From DATJUF01 sp035524095 (GTDB lineage Bacteria > Desulfobacterota > Binatia > Binatales > Binataceae), in NCBI GenBank assembly GCA_035524095.1, contig DATKPK010000059.1, positions 1-5,786 of the forward strand: DNA of 5,786 bases. The letters are read 5' to 3'. Below the pieces are notes generated by a model. That model saw nothing but the letters and a program-made list of their open reading frames with translations. It made no database searches and was not told the origin of the DNA. The position numbers and the translations under genes are program-made. Below are positions 1 through 4,877 of this stretch, one piece after another; position 1 is the stretch's first letter; every line of letters begins with the position of its first letter.

Positions 1-150
1 TCGCGTTTTGAATTGCCGCTAATGTAGAAGATTAGGCTGGCTGAGAGCAAAGGCTTGCGTGCGCGACCAAGAGAGAACTCGCCGCCGCTTGCCATTTAGC
101 TCATTTTTGGCTTCGATTCTGCTAGCTAACGAAAACTGGAGGAAGCGATC

Positions 151-939
151 ATGCCGTTGCTCTGCGAAAGGATTGGCCATATTGCGATTCTGACTCTCAG
201 TCGTCCTGAGGCGCGCAATGCTTGGTGTGCCGAGTTCCAGAACGGGATACGCGAGCGACTGCTTGAACTCGAAGACGATGACTCGATTCGATGTGTGATC
301 CTCACCGGCGATGACGCGGGCGGTGCCTTCAGCGCGGGAGCCGATCTGAAGAATCCGGCGACGCATACGATTAAATCGATTGGCAATTTTATCGAGGCAT
401 TGCCAAATCAGCGACGATCCTCGCCGATCCAGATGGTGGCGGATTTCGCCAAGCCCCTAGTGGCAGCGGTCAACGGTTATGCGATCGGAATCGGTTGCAT
501 TCTCACTTATTGCTGCGACGTGATTGTTGCGTCGGAGCGCGCCGAGTGGCGGCTCCCGCAGAGCAGTCTCGGAATCCTGCCAGCGCAAGGCGGGACCGCG
601 CGGCTCGCTCGCTGGGTCGGCAAGGGCAACGCGATGCGCCTTGCGCTCGGCTTTCCACTCAAGGCCGACGAGGCGCATCGGATTGGCTTGGCGCAATGGC
701 TGACGCCGCATGCGGAGTTGCGGGCAAAGGCGCTCGAAGTAGCGGAACATATCGCGGCGCTGCCGCCGCTCGCAGCGCGGCTGACGAAAGAGGCCTATAA
801 TTTCGGAGTCGAAGGGCCGCTGGCGAATGCCGCACTCGGCGATCTCTATCGATTCGCCGCACTGGAGATGACCGAGGACAAGAGTGAGGGCCATCGTGCA
901 TGGCGTGAGCGGCGCAAACCTATGTTCAAGGGCCGTTGA
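151..939 (+). CDS. Enoyl-CoA hydratase/isomerase (crotonase) family protein, atypical active site
   Basis: A 262-residue protein with the full length and layout of a single-domain crotonase-fold enzyme, a family that acts on acyl-CoA thioesters in the cytoplasm. Visible landmarks are the first oxyanion-hole motif FSAGADL (residues 60-66), the second-loop motif NGYAIGIGC (108-116), the conserved stretch around LGILPAQGGTARL (140-152), and a C-terminal helical region ending in RRKPMFKGR. The ATG at 151 follows a GGAGG Shine-Dalgarno (138-142) at 8-base spacing, which supports this start. Oddly, aligning by motif to rat mitochondrial enoyl-CoA hydratase places Ile117 at catalytic Glu144 and Gln137 at Glu164, and Ile114 at oxyanion Gly141. 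True hydratase or simple isomerase activity is therefore doubtful; another CoA-thioester reaction or a degenerate function is possible. Family assignment is firm; substrate and reaction are unknown. The next gene is 148 bases downstream in the same direction. Confidence 0.93.
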   Translation: MPLLCERIGHIAILTLSRPEARNAWCAEFQNGIRERLLELEDDDSIRCVILTGDDAGGAFSAGADLKNPATHTIKSIGNFIEALPNQRRSSPIQMVADFAKPLVAAVNGYAIGIGCILTYCCDVIVASERAEWRLPQSSLGILPAQGGTARLARWVGKGNAMRLALGFPLKADEAHRIGLAQWLTPHAELRAKALEVAEHIAALPPLAARLTKEAYNFGVEGPLANAALGDLYRFAALEMTEDKSEGHRAWRERRKPMFKGR

Positions 940-1075
940 GATAATAGTTAATCGCGACACGTGGCCGCTCGGTTGTTCTCTAGCGATGCTCTTAGCTGCG
1001 TAATGTGACGCTGGCGGTTCGCGGCGGGACTAGCTATATGTTCGGCACGATGTGGCGCTGGCCCTACGCCGCATC

Positions 1076-1082
1076 AAGGAGG
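1076..1082 (+). promoter_or_regulatory. Strong Shine-Dalgarno that fixes the VOC gene start
   Basis: AAGGAGG lies 5 bases before the ATG at 1088. An upstream in-frame GTG at 1052 would extend the protein by 12 residues, but that extension would be translated through this Shine-Dalgarno and has no good site of its own. The ATG at 1088 is therefore preferred. Confidence 0.8.
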
Positions 1083-1087
1083 TAGTC

Positions 1088-1861
1088 ATGTCAATTCGCC
1101 TGCGCCAGATCTGTCTCGTCGCTGAAAAACTCGCCCCTGTAATTGATGATTTCAAAGCGATCCTTGGCGTTGACGTATGCTTCAAGGATCCAGCAGTCGC
1201 AACCTTCGGCCTCGAAAACTCGCTGATGCCGTTCGGCAGCAACTTTGTCGAGGTGGTCGCGCCAATCAAGGAAAATACTGCTGCAGGCCGTTATCTCAAA
1301 CGTCGCAACGGCGACGGCGGCTACATGGTTATCTGCCAATGCGACTCGCATGAGACGCAACTGGCCCGTAAGGCACGAGCGGGGGCTCTGAACATCCGCA
1401 CCGCCTGGGAGCATGAGGGCAGGAATTTCCACGGCATGCAGCTCCATCCGGCGGACACCGGCGGCGCATTTTTCGAGATTGATTGGGACGCGAAGGGCGA
1501 ACCGGAAGGCCATTGGGAGCCAGCGGGCGGAAGCGGGTGGATCAGCGCTATGCGTACCGACGTGGTCAAGTATTTTTCGGCAGTCGAGCTGCAGGCGGCG
1601 GATCCGAAGGGCCTGGCAGAACGCTGGAGCAGTATCGCGGAGATTCCCTTGCGCAAGGGCGTTGACGGGCATTTCGAGATGCCGCTCGCGAACGCTAGCG
1701 TGCGTTTTGTCGAAGCGACGGATGGGCGTGGCGAAGGACTCAGCGCGATCGATATTGTCGTACCTGATCGCAATCGTGTCGTGCAGGCGGCGGCAAAACG
1801 AGGCCGCAAGCTTAGCGACGATCAAATCAATATCTGCGGCGTGCGTTTCAATTTGAAATAG
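1088..1861 (+). CDS. VOC (glyoxalase-like) family protein
   Basis: A 257-residue cytoplasmic protein that looks like a vicinal-oxygen-chelate protein with two paired modules. It opens with the typical beta strand IRLRQICLVAEKL (3-15), where an early helix DDFKAILGV follows (20-28). A central part reads FGLENSLMPFGSNFVEVVAP (40-59), the 'F-G-x-N-x-L-x-F-G' style seen in glyoxalase-like proteins. The segment HGMQLHPADTGGAFFEIDW (115-133) resembles the strand carrying a His and a Glu metal ligand in this superfamily. A second half (about 150-257) repeats the pattern, ending in a strand GVRFNLK. VOC proteins include glyoxalase I, extradiol dioxygenases, methylmalonyl-CoA epimerase and resistance proteins; nothing here picks one. 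The gene is followed after 49 bases by the SDR gene, which suggests co-transcription. Family is likely; function is unassigned. Confidence 0.8.
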   Translation: MSIRLRQICLVAEKLAPVIDDFKAILGVDVCFKDPAVATFGLENSLMPFGSNFVEVVAPIKENTAAGRYLKRRNGDGGYMVICQCDSHETQLARKARAGALNIRTAWEHEGRNFHGMQLHPADTGGAFFEIDWDAKGEPEGHWEPAGGSGWISAMRTDVVKYFSAVELQAADPKGLAERWSSIAEIPLRKGVDGHFEMPLANASVRFVEATDGRGEGLSAIDIVVPDRNRVVQAAAKRGRKLSDDQINICGVRFNLK

Positions 1862-1910
1862 TAATGACGGCCGTGCGATTGGCCGCCTGATTTCTGGGAG
1901 TACTGCGTAG

Positions 1911-3014
1911 ATGAAGACAGCCTTGGTGATTGGCGGAACTGGTCCGAGCGGACCGTTTTTGGTTAACGGACTGCGCGAGCGCGGTTACGAAGTCGCAATT
2001 CTTCATCGCGGCACCCACGAGATTCCTGAGATTCCAGAGGGGATCGAGCATATCCATGCCGACCCCCATTTTCGTGAAACGCTAGAGGCTGCGATTCCGG
2101 GCCGCACTTTCGACGTCGTGATCGCGACGTACGGACGTATCCGCGTGATCGCGGAGACACTGGCCGGACGCACGGGACAGTTCCTCGCGATCGGTGGTGT
2201 ACCGGCCTATCGCGGCTATTTTCATCCGGAGGCCAACTTTCCGCCGGGACTGCCCCTTCCGGCCCAGGAGAGTTTGCCGAAGGTCGCGAGTGAAGAGGAG
2301 CATCGCTTTTCCTATCTGATCGCGAGTACCGAAGATGCTGTGCTGTCAGCTCATCCGAACGGCGCGGTCTACCGCTATCCTTATGTGTACGGTCCGTATC
2401 AGTTGATCCCGCGCGAATGGTGCGTGATTCGACGCGTGCTCGATAGGCGGCCGTTCATCATTTTGTCAGAGGGCGGCCTTGGCTTGATGACGCACGGGTA
2501 CGCGGGGAATCTCGCGCATGGCGTGCTCCTGGCCGTTGATAAACCCGATGCTGCGGCCGGACAAATTTACAATTGCGGTGACGAGCATCAATTCACCGTT
2601 CGCCAGATCGTTGAGCTCATCGCCGACGAGATGAATCATAAGTTTGAGATACTCAGCCTGCCTGCACAGGTAGCATACCCGGCGCGTGGCATCAGTCTCG
2701 AAATTACGCCCCATCACAAGCTGATGGACCTACACAAGATCAAGGTGCAGTTAGGCTATAGCGATCCGATTCCGGCGGCAGAAGCGCTGCGCCGCACGGC
2801 GCGCTGGTACATCGAGCATCAGCCGGAGCGCGGAGGCGATATCGAGCAGCGATTACAAGATAATTTCGACTACGCGACCGAGGATCAACTGGCGGCGATC
2901 GCGCGCGACACGATTACCCGCGCCCGCGCTTTCCATCGCGAGATGGTGCATACGCCGCATCCCTATCCGCATCCGAAGGCGCCAAACCTCGTCCGTGATC
3001 ATCGCAATCGGTGA
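1911..3014 (+). CDS. Atypical extended SDR, NAD(P)-dependent epimerase/dehydratase family
   Basis: A 367-residue Rossmann-fold protein. The N-terminal strand TALVIGGTGPSG (3-14) carries the glycine-rich dinucleotide motif GGTGPSG, a variant of GxxGxxG. The second strand ends VAILHRG (28-34); the Arg after the strand hints at NADP(H), an inference. Strands FDVVIATYG (67-75) and GQFLAIGGVPAYRG (89-102) follow. Further on are RYPYVYGPYQ (155-164), the extended-SDR 'R-x-x-x-x-YGP' element, and HGYAGNLAHGVLLAV with GQIYNCGDEHQFTVRQI (195-233), typical of sugar-epimerase-like substrate domains. The usual catalytic Tyr-xxx-Lys is not evident: the best candidate is Tyr135 with Ser139 at the Lys position. 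The last ~65 residues form an extra tail with a His/Pro-rich segment HTPHPYPHPKAP (347-358). Start: ATG at 1911, with GGGAG at 1896-1900. Substrate unknown; it could be a reductase, an epimerase or a non-catalytic nucleotide-binding protein of the atypical-SDR kind. Confidence 0.88.
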   Translation: MKTALVIGGTGPSGPFLVNGLRERGYEVAILHRGTHEIPEIPEGIEHIHADPHFRETLEAAIPGRTFDVVIATYGRIRVIAETLAGRTGQFLAIGGVPAYRGYFHPEANFPPGLPLPAQESLPKVASEEEHRFSYLIASTEDAVLSAHPNGAVYRYPYVYGPYQLIPREWCVIRRVLDRRPFIILSEGGLGLMTHGYAGNLAHGVLLAVDKPDAAAGQIYNCGDEHQFTVRQIVELIADEMNHKFEILSLPAQVAYPARGISLEITPHHKLMDLHKIKVQLGYSDPIPAAEALRRTARWYIEHQPERGGDIEQRLQDNFDYATEDQLAAIARDTITRARAFHREMVHTPHPYPHPKAPNLVRDHRNR

Positions 3015-3039
3015 GTGTCTCGCTGGGCGTGGTTACGGA

Positions 3040-3056
3040 CGCCGCTAAGAGCGGCG
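3040..3056. repeat. Small perfect hairpin in the SDR-BrkB spacer
   Basis: CGCCGCT, a 3-base AAG loop, then AGCGGCG form a perfect 7-bp GC-rich stem 26 bases after the SDR stop. No T-tract follows, so it is not a textbook intrinsic terminator. It may act as an mRNA 3' stabiliser or weak terminator, or be one copy of a dispersed intergenic repeat; the window alone cannot tell. Confidence 0.5.
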
Positions 3057-3175
3057 CTCCAACGACGATCAACTCAAAACTGCTGGTCGTCGACCCGTCT
3101 ACCCGGGGCGCTCAGCTAATGGCGTAGCAGTCGGCAACGTGCTTGCATCTCGTTAGACGCGCCAACCTGGCGAAC

Positions 3176-3183
3176 AGGAGAGG
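3176..3183 (+). promoter_or_regulatory. Shine-Dalgarno that fixes the BrkB gene start
   Basis: AGGAGAGG sits just before the ATG at 3188 (4 bases from its end, 7 from the AGGAG core). An upstream in-frame TTG at 3143 would add 15 residues rich in Arg, read through this site, and lacks a comparable ribosome binding site, so the ATG is chosen. Confidence 0.75.
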
Positions 3184-3187
3184 CGGG

Positions 3188-4129
3188 ATGTTCGCGCAAG
3201 CCAAAGTTTTTTTTTCGCAAGTATTTAAGGATTTTTCCGACGACGACTGTCCCACGATGGCGGCGGCGCTGGCGTACGCGACGCTTTTTTCGCTGCCGTC
3301 ATTGTTGCTGATCATCATATACGTGGCAGGGTTGGTGCTTGGCCCAGAAGCGGCGAGCGGGCAGATTCAGGCGCGTCTCAGCAGTGCGATGGGTGCGGCG
3401 GCCTCTGCCGAGGTGCAAACAATGGTCGCGAATATCGCCAACAATACTCGGAGCGGCATTATCGCGACCGTATTGGGGATCGTAGGGCTGGTGCTATCCG
3501 CGATGAGTGTGCTCTTGCAACTTCAGGCAAGTCTAAATCGGGCGTGGAAAGTGAAGGTTCTCGCCGGGGGGATGCGCGGTTTCCTGATGAAACGTGTCCG
3601 CTCGGCGCTGCTCCTGCTCGGTGGCGGCTTACTCGCGATTGTTTCGGTTGCCGCTACCTCGGTTTTGACTGCTATTGCGCGGATGCTGCCCTATGCCGAC
3701 GCGGTCCATCTTATTACGTTCGCCATCTCGCTGCTGACCTTTGCACTGGTCTTCGGCGCGGTCCTGAAGGTGATGCCCGATGCGTATATTCAGTGGCGCG
3801 ACGTTTGGATCGGGGGCTTGTTTATCGCAACGCTGTTTGAAATCGGCAAATTTCTGATCGCTTTCTATCTCGGCCATCTAGGCAAAACCAGTGTTTATGG
3901 CGCAGCGGGATCGCTAGCATTGATTCTGCTGTGGACCTATTACTCAGCGTTGGTATTCCTGTTGGGCGTCGAGTTGACACAGGTATGGGCTCGCTTCCAC
4001 GGCCGTGAAGTCGAAGCAAAAGAAGGCGCAGTCCGTATCGAGCGGGAGAACCCTGCTGCGGCTGCGGGTTGTGAGTCGAACGGCGATGGATGCCGTCGAG
4101 GGTTGAAGAAGGCTGACAACGGCACTTGA
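3188..4129 (+). CDS. YihY/BrkB-family inner-membrane protein
   Basis: A 313-residue integral membrane protein. The start matches the family well: a short amphipathic lead, then the signature DDDCPTMAAALAYATLFSLPSLL (18-40), equivalent to the usual 'D-x-x-x-x-x-AAALAYYTLFSLPPLL' element. About six membrane segments can be seen near residues 25-52, 89-115, 137-163, 172-195, 204-228 and 239-265. Other family landmarks are LNRAWKVK (116-123), KVMPDAYIQWRDVWIGG (194-210), and YGAAGSLALILLWTYYSALVFLLGVELTQVWA (237-268). A hydrophilic, charged tail of about 45 residues follows and is probably cytoplasmic. The family was once called 'ribonuclease BN', an assignment since moved to a different protein; its transport or envelope role is not settled. 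A run of nine T at 3207-3215 covers codons 7-10. Its relation to the downstream regulator is unclear: the two genes are 82 bases apart and the repressor seems to have its own promoter. Confidence 0.93.
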   Translation: MFAQAKVFFSQVFKDFSDDDCPTMAAALAYATLFSLPSLLLIIIYVAGLVLGPEAASGQIQARLSSAMGAAASAEVQTMVANIANNTRSGIIATVLGIVGLVLSAMSVLLQLQASLNRAWKVKVLAGGMRGFLMKRVRSALLLLGGGLLAIVSVAATSVLTAIARMLPYADAVHLITFAISLLTFALVFGAVLKVMPDAYIQWRDVWIGGLFIATLFEIGKFLIAFYLGHLGKTSVYGAAGSLALILLWTYYSALVFLLGVELTQVWARFHGREVEAKEGAVRIERENPAAAAGCESNGDGCRRGLKKADNGT

Positions 4130-4154
4130 CGGCCCGGACACGTAACTATACAGT
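4126..4154 (+). promoter_or_regulatory. Candidate promoter of the tetR-like gene
   Basis: TTGACG (4126-4131, overlapping the BrkB stop codon) is followed after 17 bases by TACAGT (4149-4154), a weak -10 match. The -10 lies inside the first operator-like site, which would suit autorepression. An alternative -10, TATAGT at 4173-4178, is a better hexamer but lacks a good -35. Assignment is by eye only. Confidence 0.35.
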
Positions 4155-4160
4155 GTACGT
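4146..4160. promoter_or_regulatory. Operator-like site 1 for the TetR-family repressor
   Basis: CTATACAGTGTACGT matches the perfect palindrome at 4831-4845 in 12 of 15 positions (left arm and centre intact, last three bases differ). It lies in the tetR-like promoter region, 66 bases before the preferred ATG. Together with site 2 it forms a larger inverted repeat, with outer arms ACTATACA at 4145-4152 and TGTATAGT at 4171-4178. Repressor binding is inferred from the shared sequence and location. Confidence 0.65.
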
Positions 4161-4162
4161 CA

Positions 4163-4177
4163 GTTTACGGTGTATAG
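4163..4177. promoter_or_regulatory. Operator-like site 2 for the TetR-family repressor
   Basis: GTTTACGGTGTATAG matches the 4831-4845 palindrome in 12 of 15 positions, with the right arm TGTATAG intact and the left arm decayed, the mirror image of site 1. Its centre is 17 bases from the centre of site 1, about one and a half helical turns. This suggests two repressor dimers on one promoter, or a single extended site. Confidence 0.6.
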
Positions 4178-4211
4178 TGTAGTGCGCGCAGCTCCGAAGA
4201 CGACAAAGCCG

Positions 4212-4814
4212 ATGATCACGCCGCATGAGCGCCGCACAGCGCAAAAGGCGGCGGTGCGCCGCGAAATCATGGATGCGGCGGCAGAGCTATTCGGCACCGA
4301 GGGCTATGAGAACGTCTCGATGCGGAAAATTGCGGAGCGGATTGGCTATACGCCGATGGCAATCTATTTGTATTTCAAAGACAAGAACGACCTGCTGGAC
4401 TGCATCTGCGAAGAGGCCTTCACCCAGCTCTATAGGGCACTGGACCGTCTGAAGGTATCGCGCAAAGACCCGGCTGAAGTTCTGCGTGACACGATCAAAG
4501 GGTTTATCGATTTTGCGGTGAAGCACCCCCATCATTATCGGGCGACCTTCTTGGCGCCCACCCGAGCGCATGGCTCGATGCCGCGGCGAGACGCGGTACG
4601 ACTGCGCACGCGAGAAGTTCTACAGGAATTGGTCGCAAATTTTATGGGTGAGGCCGCGACCGCCGAGGAGATCGAGGTCGCGACCCAGATTGTGATCGTC
4701 GCCGGTAATGGCTTTTCCGCCCTGACTGTGGCGAATCCGGACTTTCCCTGGTCACCGCGAGCCAAAGTGATTGACGGCTTAGTGGAGACCATCGCGCGCG
4801 GACTCAAGCGCTAA
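4212..4814 (+). CDS. TetR/AcrR-family transcriptional repressor
   Basis: A 200-residue regulator. The N-terminal DNA-binding domain is clear: helix 1 in VRREIMDAAAELFGTEGYEN (15-34), then the helix-turn-helix VSMRKIAERIGYTPMAIYLYFKDKNDLL (35-62) with the family hallmark 'IYxYFKxKxxLL'. The C-terminal ligand-binding part includes IKGFIDFAVKHPHHYRATF (95-113), which resembles the WHG-type TetR C-terminal domain. The ATG at 4212 is chosen because the upstream in-frame GTGs at 4170 and 4182 lie in or beside the operator and have no Shine-Dalgarno. The only ribosome-site hint before 4212 is a weak GAAG at 4196-4199, so the start is not certain. Two operator-like sites upstream and one downstream imply that it represses itself and the following adaptor gene, being released by a toxic ligand. 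The ligand is unknown. Confidence 0.94.
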   Translation: MITPHERRTAQKAAVRREIMDAAAELFGTEGYENVSMRKIAERIGYTPMAIYLYFKDKNDLLDCICEEAFTQLYRALDRLKVSRKDPAEVLRDTIKGFIDFAVKHPHHYRATFLAPTRAHGSMPRRDAVRLRTREVLQELVANFMGEAATAEEIEVATQIVIVAGNGFSALTVANPDFPWSPRAKVIDGLVETIARGLKR

Positions 4815-4822
4815 TTTTTTTT
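4796..4822 (+). terminator. Weak candidate intrinsic terminator after the tetR-like gene
   Basis: GCGC (4796-4799) can pair with GCGC (4808-4811) across an 8-base loop, followed by TAA and eight T at 4815-4822. The stem is only 4 bp, so the hairpin is marginal and the T run may simply be part of the AT-rich promoter of the next gene. Confidence 0.25.
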
Positions 4823-4830
4823 ACGTCTGA

Positions 4831-4845
4831 CTATACAGTGTATAG
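4831..4845. promoter_or_regulatory. Perfect 15-bp operator palindrome before the efflux adaptor gene
   Basis: CTATACA-G-TGTATAG is a perfect palindrome with 7-bp arms and one central base. It lies 32 bases before the adaptor ATG in an AT-rich stretch. TTTTAC (4819-4824) and TATAGA (4841-4846), 16 bases apart, are a possible -35/-10 pair. A repressor bound here would cover the -10. It shares its core with sites 1 and 2 in front of the tetR-like gene, which points to the adjacent TetR protein as the binder. Confidence 0.75.
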
Positions 4846-4868
4846 ATTACATACGATATATATGAATT

Positions 4869-4872
4869 GAGG
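4869..4872 (+). promoter_or_regulatory. Ribosome binding site of the adaptor gene
   Basis: GAGG is 5 bases before the ATG at 4878 and supports that start. A separate ATG at 4862 opens only a two-codon frame (ATG AAT TGA, 4862-4870) whose stop overlaps the site. Confidence 0.6.
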
Positions 4873-4877
4873 CGAAC

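Noticed and set aside
1..150. Search for a gene end or clear promoter at the left edge
   Set aside because: No coherent coding frame on either strand and no convincing -35/-10 pair; only the ribosome site at 138-142 is supported.
457..960. 167-codon minus-strand frame opposite the crotonase gene
   Set aside because: Cys/Arg-rich low-plausibility translation opposite clearly conserved crotonase motifs; a shadow frame.
1091..1825. 244-codon open frame on the minus strand opposite the VOC gene
   Set aside because: It is antisense to a well-supported gene with a strong ribosome site, its translation resembles no protein family, and such frames are common opposite GC-rich coding sequence.
3143..3187. 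Upstream TTG start for the BrkB-family protein
   Set aside because: The extension reads through the AGGAGAGG ribosome site and adds residues outside the family's usual N-terminus.
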